Positions 42,904 through 55,141 of a stretch of DNA of 64,000 bases are shown in pieces (the first letter of the stretch is position 1; each line of letters begins with the position of its first letter). This DNA comes from DASYLJ01 sp964432595 (GTDB lineage: Bacteria > Desulfobacterota > Binatia > DP-6): NCBI GenBank assembly GCA_964432595.1, contig CAYSOF010000024.1, positions 42,453 through 106,452 on the forward strand, given 5' to 3'. A model generated the notes under the pieces. The model was not told the DNA's origin. It did not search any database and saw only the letters and a list, made by a program, of their open reading frames with translations. The position numbers were made by a program, and so were the translations under genes.

Positions 42904-44115
42904 TCAGATCACGCGGTCGCGGCGCAGCGCCTCGCGCGCGTCGGCATCGAGGCCGAGCAGGTCGCCGAAGACCTCGTCGTTGTGCGCGCCGAGGATCGGC
43001 GCGCCGCTCCGAATCGCGCCGGGCGTGCGCGAGAACCGGGGATAGACCCCCTGCATACGTACGGGGCCGATCATCGGGTCGGTCACGGTCTCGATGTCGC
43101 CGCGCGCCTGGACGTGCGGATCGGCGAAGATGTCGGCGACCGAGTAGGCCACGCCGAACGGCACCTCGTGCGCCTCGAGGACATCCTGCACCTCGCGCGA
43201 CGTGCGCGCGCGCACCCAGTCCGCGACGATGCCGTTGATCTCGTCGCCGTGCTGCGCGCGCGTCGCCATCGTCTGGAATCGCGGCTCGGCCAGCAGGTCT
43301 TCGCGGTCCATCGCACGCGCGAGGCGCGGGAACAGCCCGTCGCCGGCGGCGATGATGCACACCCACTTGCCGTCCTTCGTCTCCCAGTTGTCGAGCGGCG
43401 CGGAGTTGCGCAGGCGGTTGCCTTCGCGCTCGCGCACGACGCCGAGCCGGTCGTAGGTCGCGAGCGTGTGCTCCATGATCCGCAGGATCGATTCGTAGAG
43501 CGACAGATCGACCCACTGGCCGCGCGGCGGCTGTCCCGTCTCGTGCGCGCGGCGGTCGCGCTCGTAGAGCGCGCTCACGATCGCGAACGCGTTGAAGACC
43601 GCCGTCAGGTAATCGGAGACGATGAGGCCCGGACGCACCGGCGGGCGGTCGGGATAGCCGGTGAGGTAGAGGAGCCCGCCGAGCGCGATACCGTTGCGAT
43701 CGAGCCCGGGACGGTCGCGGTACGGGCCGTCCTGTCCATAAACCGAGACTCGCGTCAGGATGATCGCCGGGTTCACGGCCGCGAGCGCGTCGTAGCCGAG
43801 GCCCCAGGCTTCGAGCGTGCCGGGCTGGAAGTTCTCCACGACGACGTCGGACTGCGCGACGAGGCGCCGGCACAGCTCCTGTCCCGCGGCTTTGCGCAGG
43901 TCGAGCGTGACGGACTTCCGGTTGCGGCCCTCGACGGCCCAGAACAGCGAGTAGCCGTCGACGAACGGGCCGATGGTACGCATGAAGTCGCCCTGCCCCG
44001 GCAGCTCGACCTTGATGACCTCGGCGCCGAGATCGGCGAGCAGCGTCGCGGCGAACGGCGCGCCGATGCGTGTGCCGAGGTCGAGGACGCGAAGGCCTGC
44101 GAGCGGACCGCTCAC
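42904..44115 (-). CDS. CaiB/BaiF-family (class III) CoA transferase
   Basis: 403 aa from GTG 44115. Family landmarks are LAGLRVLDLGTRIGAP, LLADLGAEVIKVE, NRKSVTLDL, VVENFQPGTLEAWGL and the catalytic Asp in RPGLDRNGIALGG. Class III enzymes move CoA between carboxylic acids through an aspartyl intermediate. Its GTG overlaps the stop of the Uma2 gene (GTGA). A second member lies at 59852-61054. The substrate is unknown. Confidence 0.93.
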   Translation of the reverse strand: MSGPLAGLRVLDLGTRIGAPFAATLLADLGAEVIKVELPGQGDFMRTIGPFVDGYSLFWAVEGRNRKSVTLDLRKAAGQELCRRLVAQSDVVVENFQPGTLEAWGLGYDALAAVNPAIILTRVSVYGQDGPYRDRPGLDRNGIALGGLLYLTGYPDRPPVRPGLIVSDYLTAVFNAFAIVSALYERDRRAHETGQPPRGQWVDLSLYESILRIMEHTLATYDRLGVVREREGNRLRNSAPLDNWETKDGKWVCIIAAGDGLFPRLARAMDREDLLAEPRFQTMATRAQHGDEINGIVADWVRARTSREVQDVLEAHEVPFGVAYSVADIFADPHVQARGDIETVTDPMIGPVRMQGVYPRFSRTPGAIRSGAPILGAHNDEVFGDLLGLDADAREALRRDRVI

Positions 44116-44705
44116 GCGTCGGCCCACCAACGCCGCGGATCGACGTCGACGGCGTCGAACGGCACGACGCGCACCGGTGCGTCGCCCGCGTACGACGCGT
44201 CGACGATCCACCGGGAGCCGTCGAGCCGCAGCACCTCGAGCGTGCGCGCGATCGGATCGACGAGCCACGCGTGCCCGACACCGGCGCGTGCGTAGACCGG
44301 CATCTTCCGCACGCGATCGAGCCGACCGCTCGACGGTGAGATCACCTCGCATACCCAATCGGGCGGCTGCGGGAAGAAAGCCGTTTCGGGAATCGCCGGC
44401 ATGCGTTCGCGGCGCCATCCGGCGACGTCCGGCACGAGCACGTCGTCTCCGAGGTGCAGCTCAGGCTCGAACAGGATCCACCATCCTCCTGGACCACTCT
44501 CGCCCGGCGCCCCTCCGAAGGCACCGTGTACCTGCGCCACGATCGCCGAATGGGCGACCGCATGCCGCGGAGCCGGTCGCGGGCTCGTGATCAGCTCCCC
44601 GTCGATGATCTCGGCGACGAGATGCTCGGCGACCGCGCACAGATCATCGTAGGTCGCGCGACGGCGTGCGGTGCTCACGCGCTCGACGCTAACATGTTCC
44701 ATCAC
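44112..44705 (-). CDS. Uma2-family (DUF820) PD-(D/E)xK nuclease-like protein
   Basis: 197 aa (MM start; the second Met at 44702 is equally possible). TYDDLCAVAEHLVAEIIDGEL, LFEPELHLGDDVLVPDVAGW (catalytic Asp), WVCEVISPSS (Glu) and HAWLVDPIARTLEVLRL give the Uma2 fold. The family is a restriction-endonuclease-like fold of unsettled function that is very abundant in cyanobacteria. It is translationally coupled to the CoA transferase, an odd pairing that may be chance. Confidence 0.88.
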   Translation of the reverse strand: MMEHVSVERVSTARRRATYDDLCAVAEHLVAEIIDGELITSPRPAPRHAVAHSAIVAQVHGAFGGAPGESGPGGWWILFEPELHLGDDVLVPDVAGWRRERMPAIPETAFFPQPPDWVCEVISPSSGRLDRVRKMPVYARAGVGHAWLVDPIARTLEVLRLDGSRWIVDASYAGDAPVRVVPFDAVDVDPRRWWADA

Positions 44706-44722
44706 CCGCCCTCCAGCGCGCG

Positions 44723-45295
44723 ATGTGCTGGATCGCGCCGCGCGACGGAAGGCTGGAACCGGGATCCCTCAGGCAGCCGGCGGACGTGCCGACCTGCGTC
44801 ACTTTGTCGGCCGAGGTCTACGGGCACACCGGCAGCGGCTCGTCCACGACGCTCGTCACGCCGGCGGGCGTGCCCTTCGTCGCCACGGAGTACTGGTTCG
44901 CCCCGTACGGCGGCTCGCGCGAGTTCCTCCGCCTCGCCGAGGACGGGTCGGCCCGCGAGACCCTCGTGGAATGCGCGCTCGGCAGAGGCGACGTGCAACC
45001 GACGTGCGGCTACCCGCGTATCGTGACGGCGGCCGCCGACGGTCGGCTCGCGGCGCTCCTGGACACCATGTCGTACTACGGAATATCCGCGACCGCGGTG
45101 CAGCGTCGTCTCGGCGACGGCACGCCCGATCCGTCGTTCGGCGACGACGGCGCGATCGAGGTGTCCGGCCCGTCCAGGCGATGGGAACCCATCACGACGG
45201 CGGTCGCGCTGCTCTCGAACGGCAGCATCGTCTATGCCAGCACGCGGCGCGGGCCGACCGTCGCGGATCTGGTGCTCACGCGCGTGACGCCCTGA
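44723..45295 (+). CDS. Delta-60-repeat-like fragment, probably 5' truncated
   Basis: 190 aa. QRRLGDGTPDPSFGDDGAIEV matches the delta-60 repeat pattern (L-x-x-D-G-x-x-D-x-x-F-G-x-x-G) found in long beta-propeller-like secreted proteins, and VLLSNGSIVYAS would start the next unit. Only one clear repeat remains and there is no signal peptide. Just 17 bp separate it from the divergent Uma2 start, leaving little room for a promoter. It is best read as the tail of a lost gene; expression is doubtful. Confidence 0.5.
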   Translation: MCWIAPRDGRLEPGSLRQPADVPTCVTLSAEVYGHTGSGSSTTLVTPAGVPFVATEYWFAPYGGSREFLRLAEDGSARETLVECALGRGDVQPTCGYPRIVTAAADGRLAALLDTMSYYGISATAVQRRLGDGTPDPSFGDDGAIEVSGPSRRWEPITTAVALLSNGSIVYASTRRGPTVADLVLTRVTP

Positions 45296-45297
45296 CG

Positions 45298-46072
45298 TCA
45301 CGCCGCGGACGGCTGACACGTCGGGCACCAGTACGTCACGCGCTCTTCGTTCTCCGCGTCACGCTTCGCGATCGGCGTGCGGCACCGCCGGCACGGCTTG
45401 CCCGCGCGTCCGTACACCCAGCGCTCGTGCCCCGGGCGCAGGTCGCCCGTCGTGATCTGGCTGCCGGTGGTACGGTTCGCGTCGAACACGCGCTTCGTCA
45501 GCGCGACGAGGCGCTCCGGCTCGCGCACGTGGCCCACCGGCGTCCACGGGTCGATGCCGCGGAGGAAGCAGAGCTCGCACTTGTAGACGTTGCCCGGCCC
45601 CGCGATGACGCGCTGGTCGAGCAGCGCCTCGGCGATCGGGCGCGCCGGATCCGCCGTCAGCCGGCGCAGCGCCTCCGCCGGATCCCAGTCGGATGCCAGC
45701 GGATCGGGGCCGAGATGGCCGACCACCTCGTGCTCCGCCGCCGTCGGCACGAGCTCCGTCACCGCGAGCCGGAAGCCGACGGCGACCCAGTCGGCCGTCT
45801 CCATCAGCGCGCGTACCTGGAAGTCGGGGCCGCGCCAGCGCTCGCCGTGACGATAGAGATGCCACGAGCCCTCCATGCGGTAGTGCGTGTGCAGCGTGAC
45901 GCCGCCGGACAGGCGGGTCAGCATGTGCTTGCCGCGCGACACGACGTCGTCGACGGTGCGCCCCACCAGATCGGCGGTCGCGAAGCGCGGCACGCGCAGC
46001 TCCGCGCGCGTCAGCACGTGGCCGGCGAGCGCGGCGCGCATGCGCGTCGCGGCGAGGAAGACGGTGTCGCCT

Positions 46073-46080
<8 letters not shown>
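45298..46080 (-). CDS. nei: Nei/Fpg-family DNA glycosylase (endonuclease VIII-like)
   Basis: 260 aa from GTG 46080, giving MPEGDTVF: Pro2 is the Schiff-base nucleophile and Glu3 the catalytic acid after Met removal. Lys51 (GKHML) matches the conserved DNA-binding lysine. The helix-two-turn-helix LDQRVIAGPGNVYKCELCF and a C-terminal zinc finger (Cys230, 233, 252, 255) complete the fold. It removes oxidised bases and cleaves the abasic site. Its start overlaps the end of lhr by 8 nt; an lhr-nei pairing is also known in actinobacteria. Confidence 0.92.
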
Positions 46081-50494
<4,414 letters not shown>

Positions 50495-50665
50495 GGCCCG
50501 AGCGAATCACAGACCGCCTGCCCTGGCGAGATGGGTGGCACGAGTGTGCGCGCGACGGGCGTGCGCCGGCACAGCTGTGTCATCGCGGCGCAGCCTCCCG
50601 CGACGGACCACGGTGCCGTCAGGGTTTTTCGGCTGGCGGCATCCTTGCTTCTGGTGATCCGCGAC

Positions 50666-51457
50666 ATGCCGACCCTGCGCTCGATGCCTTCCACTCAGAC
50701 CCGCCGGCCGACGATCACGGTCATCGACACCGACCAGTCGTGGCGCATGAACCAGGTGGGCTGCCATCGCACGGACCTCGCCGTCCCGGTCGACGTCCGC
50801 GCCCAGGAGCTGCAGAGCCTCTCGCCCGTCCGTACCGTCGTCAACCTGGCAGCGCCGAACGCGCTGCACACCATCGCGGCGCTCCGCGCCGGCGGCTACA
50901 TGCGTCGCTTCTGGGCCACGATCGCGCTCAACGGCTCCCCGCTCGCGCTGCCCCTCGGCATGGTCGAAGCGATGCCCCGTCCGTTCAAGGTCGGCGCGCT
51001 GTTCGAGCGCCTCCGCGGCTGGGTGCCGCAGGGCGCGAAGATCGTCGCCGTCAGCAACCGTCCCGAAGAGTTCATTCCGATCCGCACGGCACTCGCGCGA
51101 GAGGGCTTCTCCGTCTCGCTCGCGTGGGACGCCGCGCAGGCCGCCGACGTCCTCGGCATGATCAAGGCCGACCTCGTCATCGTCGACCTCGACATGCCGC
51201 ACGGTGGCCATGCCGCCGCGGCTGCCCTGTCCAGCCACGGCCACGTCCCGAACCTGGTCCTGGTCCCGGGCCGCGGCGACGACGCCGTCGCCTTCACCGC
51301 CACCCTCCGCAACCCGAAGATCATCGCGAAGCTCCAGAAGCGCCACGACGTGCTCGAACACTTCCTCCACGAGGGCGAATCCGCCGCCCGCCACAGCACG
51401 CGCATCCAGGGCACGATCGGCGCCCCGTCTCTCCAGTCCTTCGCGATGACCGCCTGA
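50666..51457 (+). CDS. Protein with two degenerate receiver-like domains
   Basis: 263 aa from ATG 50666 (ATG 50684 possible). Residues 15-125 resemble a receiver lacking its acid pocket (ITVIDTDQSW at the start and MPRPFKVGALFERL at the end, where receivers have KPF). Residues 135-235 repeat the fold: AKIVAVSNRPEEFIPIRTAL, then ADLVIVDLDMPHGG with an Asp at the phosphorylation position but no acidic pair. No output domain is present. It is probably a protein-protein signalling adaptor. It is divergent from lhr by 171 bp. Confidence 0.6.
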   Translation: MPTLRSMPSTQTRRPTITVIDTDQSWRMNQVGCHRTDLAVPVDVRAQELQSLSPVRTVVNLAAPNALHTIAALRAGGYMRRFWATIALNGSPLALPLGMVEAMPRPFKVGALFERLRGWVPQGAKIVAVSNRPEEFIPIRTALAREGFSVSLAWDAAQAADVLGMIKADLVIVDLDMPHGGHAAAAALSSHGHVPNLVLVPGRGDDAVAFTATLRNPKIIAKLQKRHDVLEHFLHEGESAARHSTRIQGTIGAPSLQSFAMTA

Positions 51458-51559
51458 GCGGCGGCACCCCACCACCACCCCGCACGCACCACGCACCACC
51501 GCCGCTCTGTCGCCGCCCGCATCCCACTTCCCGGGGTGCGGGCGGTGACGCGTACGGGC

Positions 51560-52546
51560 TCAGCGTGCGAGCAGGAAGCGCAGCCCGCGGATCCAGCTGC
51601 CCTGCTCGCGCCGGCGGAAGCGCAGCTGCGTCCACGCGTCGTGCAGCCGGAGCACGGCCATCTGCGGCGCCGACAGGTGGCGCGTCGGCTCGTCGGGATA
51701 CTCGCGCTCGTAGCCGAGCACGGTGAGGAGATCGCCGGAGACGCCCTCGATGCGACGGCGCAGATCGGGGGACATCGCCGTCCGCCACTTCTGCCGGTTG
51801 GTCGCGACCACCTGCGTCTCGCCGCGCGCCGAGCCGTAGTTCTCCGGCACGCGCAGGAAGTGGCCCGCGTCCGCCGGCGTCGGCACGCCGAGGAAGTCGA
51901 AGAGCCGGCCGAGCGTCGTCTTCACGTCGGCGACCAGGTCCTCGTAGCGGAGCTCCATGTAGCGCTCGCCGCCGAGGCGCGCGCCGGCGGCGCGGCACGC
52001 CCGGATGCGGTCGGCCCACACCTGGGCGGTGCGCATCGGCGAGTTGCCCCAGAGCTTCTCCGTCGAGAGGCAGCAGTCGCGCACGTCACGGATCAGGTGG
52101 ATGAAGCGCGCATGCGGGAAGAGGCCGGACAACACCGGCAGCTCGGCCATGTAGACGGGCGTCTTGTCGCCCCAGACGATCTCGGCCCACGGCCGGGGCG
52201 GATCGGGGATCTCCTGCTCGTGCACGCAGTGGAAGAGCGCCTCGAGCACGCCCGGCCAGTCGCGGGTGCGGCAACGCTCCCACCAGACGTTGCGATCGAT
52301 GCGGATGCCGCGCCGATCCCACAGGACGAAGGCGCGCGTCTGCGCCAGGGCGTCGGCGAGCCGATCGAACGCGGCCCGCTCGCGCAGGTCCCCGAACTTG
52401 TCGAGCATCCGAGTGTACCGCGGGATGAAGGTCGACTCGATGTCGGACATCCAGAGGTCCGGGCTCGCGTTCATGAGCTCGCGGAGCATCTTGGTGCCCG
52501 AGCGGGGGTTGCCGACCAGGAAGAACGGGGGGGTGGCGCGGGTCAC
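51560..52546 (-). CDS. Sulfotransferase family protein
   Basis: 328 aa, cytosolic. The PAPS 5'-phosphosulfate loop is FLVGNPRSGTKMLRELM (residues 9-25) and the 3'-phosphate-binding strand is FIHLIRDVRDCCLSTEKLW (about 165-185). GGERYMELRYEDLVADVKTTL is the typical follow-on helix. It transfers sulfate from PAPS to an unknown acceptor (lipid, sugar or protein). It lies downstream of an XRE regulator on the same strand (31 bp), possibly in one transcript. Confidence 0.9.
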   Translation of the reverse strand: MTRATPPFFLVGNPRSGTKMLRELMNASPDLWMSDIESTFIPRYTRMLDKFGDLRERAAFDRLADALAQTRAFVLWDRRGIRIDRNVWWERCRTRDWPGVLEALFHCVHEQEIPDPPRPWAEIVWGDKTPVYMAELPVLSGLFPHARFIHLIRDVRDCCLSTEKLWGNSPMRTAQVWADRIRACRAAGARLGGERYMELRYEDLVADVKTTLGRLFDFLGVPTPADAGHFLRVPENYGSARGETQVVATNRQKWRTAMSPDLRRRIEGVSGDLLTVLGYEREYPDEPTRHLSAPQMAVLRLHDAWTQLRFRRREQGSWIRGLRFLLAR

Positions 52547-52577
52547 GGCCGGTCAGCGTAGCATTCCGGACGCGAGA

Positions 52578-53204
52578 TCAGGAGCAGCGCGCAGGCACCA
52601 CGGAGGCGACCGCCTCGACCACGACCACCAGGTGCGAGCGCACCGTCGGCGGCGCCCCCCGATAGGCCGAAACGTAGCGCAGCCACTCCTCGTCCGTGTC
52701 GTGCCCAGGTTGCGCGGCCTCCGACTCCGCCTCGGACAACACGCTCGGATGCGCGAGATAGCGTGCGGCGTTCTGCTGCCACCCGTCGCGGCCGAAGTGA
52801 CGAAGGGCATCGGAGAGGGCCCGCTGCACCGCGAGCACGACCAGGTAGGGGGTGCCGAGCGCTCCACCGTTCTCGAGGCGGCTGATCGCGGCCTGGCTCG
52901 TCCCGGCGAGCGTGGCGAGCTGTCCCTGTGTCAGCCCCAGGAAGTCGCGGGTCCGGCGAATGTGCTGGCCGAGCGATTCCATCCAGACGCGCTGACCGTT
53001 CCGCGTCCGCATCTGCGTGGCGGGTGCCGCGGCAGGTGCATGCGCATCGACGCCCGTCGGTTCGCGCGACGCGCTCACGGCCTGGAGACATGGATCACAG
53101 CGCACCGCGCTGCGGATGCCGAGCGCCGGCTCGGGCACCGGGGCCACCGGCGCGCCGCACGCGTCGCATCGACGACCTTCGGATCGCGCGTGCCCATCCG
53201 TCAT
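52578..53204 (-). CDS. XRE-family regulator with N-terminal zinc-knuckle
   Basis: 208 aa from ATG 53204. Residues 10-38 hold two CxxC pairs (RCDACGAPV, RCDPCLQ), a likely Zn ribbon. Residues 75-135 are a Cro/C1-type helix-turn-helix (TRDFLGLTQGQLATLAGTSQ and AAISRLENGGALGTPYLVVL). The C-terminal part is helical. It is clearly related to the regulator at 58850-59362, which shares R-R-x-R-DFLGL-Q, SRLE-G-ALATP and VLA-QR. It is divergent from the secreted protein gene by 125 bp. Confidence 0.85.
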   Translation of the reverse strand: MTDGHARSEGRRCDACGAPVAPVPEPALGIRSAVRCDPCLQAVSASREPTGVDAHAPAAAPATQMRTRNGQRVWMESLGQHIRRTRDFLGLTQGQLATLAGTSQAAISRLENGGALGTPYLVVLAVQRALSDALRHFGRDGWQQNAARYLAHPSVLSEAESEAAQPGHDTDEEWLRYVSAYRGAPPTVRSHLVVVVEAVASVVPARCS

Positions 53205-53329
53205 CGGGTCCCGACTATACCGCCCGACGCCACGCGCGCCAGCCCTGCGACCAAGGTCGCATTGCCGACGACCTCGACCGGGGATACGGTCGCCGCGTCC
53301 GTCACGCGAACGATCCGTCAGGTGACCAG

Positions 53330-53932
53330 ATGCTGCCGCTCCCATTGCTGACGATGCTGCTGGCGACACTCGTCGCCGCCGGTGCCCCGCCCGCCCACGC
53401 CGCGGTCGAGGATCGCCCGATCGTCGGCAAGAAGCTGGTGCTGCGTCGCAGCTCGTCGGGACGTGAGAAGCTCGTCTTCGCCGGCGGCGATCCGGGCGAG
53501 GTGTCGCTCGCGCCGTTCGTCCAGGACGGCGCGCTCGTCGAGCTGTTCACGCCGGGCCAGCCGACGGGCGTCACCATGGCGTTGCCGCCGTCCAACTGGA
53601 GCGTGGCCCGCCAGTTCGTCGTGCGATTCGGAAACCGAGGCGCCCCGAACGACGTCTCGCCGCTCTCGACGGCGGTGATCGAGGTGCGGCGATACCTCAA
53701 GGTGTCGGGCAAGGCCGTCGGCCTGGCACTCGACGCACCGCTCGGCCGCGTCGGGATCCGCGTCACGTCCGGTGACGCGCGCTGGTGCGCCCTCTTCACC
53801 GAGGCGCACGTGATCGCCGACGTGCCCGGCCGCTTCTCGGCGCGACGGTCGCCGGCCGACACGTTGCCCGACTGCCGCGCCGATACGCTCGGCGGCGCCG
53901 GCTCGCCGAGCGGCGCATTCGTCGCGGACTGA
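53330..53932 (+). CDS. Secreted protein of unknown function
   Basis: 200 aa. It has a signal peptide (MLPLPLLTMLLATLVAAGAPPAHA) and then a beta-rich domain beginning VEDRPIVGKKLVLRRSSSG and GEVSLAPFVQDGALVELFTPG, with two late Cys (ARWCALFTEA, LPDCRADT). No family is recognised; similar GKKL-x-LRR-x-KL openings look like an extracellular lineage-specific module. It is convergent with the acyl-CoA dehydrogenase, 6 nt apart. Confidence 0.65.
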   Translation: MLPLPLLTMLLATLVAAGAPPAHAAVEDRPIVGKKLVLRRSSSGREKLVFAGGDPGEVSLAPFVQDGALVELFTPGQPTGVTMALPPSNWSVARQFVVRFGNRGAPNDVSPLSTAVIEVRRYLKVSGKAVGLALDAPLGRVGIRVTSGDARWCALFTEAHVIADVPGRFSARRSPADTLPDCRADTLGGAGSPSGAFVAD

Positions 53933-53938
53933 CGGGGG

Positions 53939-55108
53939 TCAGCGTCCGCGCGGCAGCCCGAGCACGCGCTCGGCGAGGATGTTGCGCTGGATCTCGGACG
54001 AGCCGGCGAACAGGGTCGCCGCGCGATAGTAGAGGTACGATCGCGCCAGCCGCCCGCCGGCGACGGCCTGCGCGCCGGGTTGCCAGCACAGGCCGCGCGG
54101 CCCGAGCACGTCCATCACCGTGTCGTGCATGCGCTGGCTCATCTCGCTCCAGAAGAGCTTGATGAAGCTCGACTCGGGCCCGAGCGGCTGCCGCTTCTGC
54201 AGCCGCGTGAGCGTGCGCCAGTTGTTGAGCCGCGTGATCTCCACTTCGACCCAGTGCTGCGCGATGCGCTGGCGGAGGACGGGGTCGTGCGAGGCGCTGC
54301 CCTCGCGCGCGAGGCGCAGGAGGTCGTTCAGCAGCATCCGATGGATGACGAGCTGTCGCGGCGAGGTGCCCCGCTCGTGCGCGAGCGTCGTCGTCGCGAT
54401 CGCCCAGCCCGCGTGCTCGTCGCCGACCAGGTGCTCGCGCGGCACGACGACGTCCTCGAGGAACACCTCGTTGAACTCCTCGCTGCCCGTCATCTGTCGC
54501 AGCGGGCGGACCGTCACACCGGGCGCCTGCATGTCGAGGATGAAGTAGCTGATGCCCTTCGCCTTCGTCGCGGTGGGATCGGTGCGCGCCAGCAGGATCC
54601 CCCAGCGGGCGAACTGAGCGTAGCTCGTCCACACCTTCTGGCCGGTGACGACCCAGCCGTCGCCGCGCCGCTCGGCGCGACAGCGCAACGCCGTCAGGTC
54701 GGAGCCGGCGCCGGGCTCGGAGAAGAGCTGACACCAGATCTCCTCGGCGGGCATGATCGCCGGCAGGAACCGGCGCTTCTGCGCCTCGGTGCCGTGCGCG
54801 ATCAACGTCGGCCCGACGAGGTTCACTCCGATGCGGCCGATGATCTCGGGGGCGCGCGCGGCCGCCATCTCCTCCTGGAAGACGTAGCTCTCGACGACGC
54901 TCGCCCCGCGGCCGCCGTATTCACGCGGCCAATGGATGCCTACCCAGCCACCGGCGGCGAGGCGGCGCTGCCAGTCGCGCAGAAACGCGACCTCCTCGGC
55001 GAGCGTCGGCTCCGCGTTCTCGTCGGCCGGCGGCGGCTGGTTCGCACGCAACCACGCGCGCAGCTCGGCGCGAAAGGCCTCTTCGGCCGGCGAGAACGTC
55101 AGGTCCAC
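53939..55108 (-). CDS. Acyl-CoA dehydrogenase
   Basis: 389 aa. Layout as in FadE-like dehydrogenases: FSPAEEAFRAELRAWL, WCQLFSEPGAGSDLTALR, VTGQKVWTSYAQFARWGILLARTD, and the C-terminal FAGSSEIQRNILAERVLGLPRG. It oxidises an acyl-CoA with FAD and ETF as acceptors. It is similar to the enzyme at 31619-32776 but not adjacent to any transport gene; the nearest co-directional gene is the hybrid kinase 33 bp upstream. The substrate is unknown. Confidence 0.93.
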   Translation of the reverse strand: MDLTFSPAEEAFRAELRAWLRANQPPPADENAEPTLAEEVAFLRDWQRRLAAGGWVGIHWPREYGGRGASVVESYVFQEEMAAARAPEIIGRIGVNLVGPTLIAHGTEAQKRRFLPAIMPAEEIWCQLFSEPGAGSDLTALRCRAERRGDGWVVTGQKVWTSYAQFARWGILLARTDPTATKAKGISYFILDMQAPGVTVRPLRQMTGSEEFNEVFLEDVVVPREHLVGDEHAGWAIATTTLAHERGTSPRQLVIHRMLLNDLLRLAREGSASHDPVLRQRIAQHWVEVEITRLNNWRTLTRLQKRQPLGPESSFIKLFWSEMSQRMHDTVMDVLGPRGLCWQPGAQAVAGGRLARSYLYYRAATLFAGSSEIQRNILAERVLGLPRGR

Positions 55109-55141
55109 GCGCTGCGTTCTGCCCGCGCGACGCGCCGGCCG

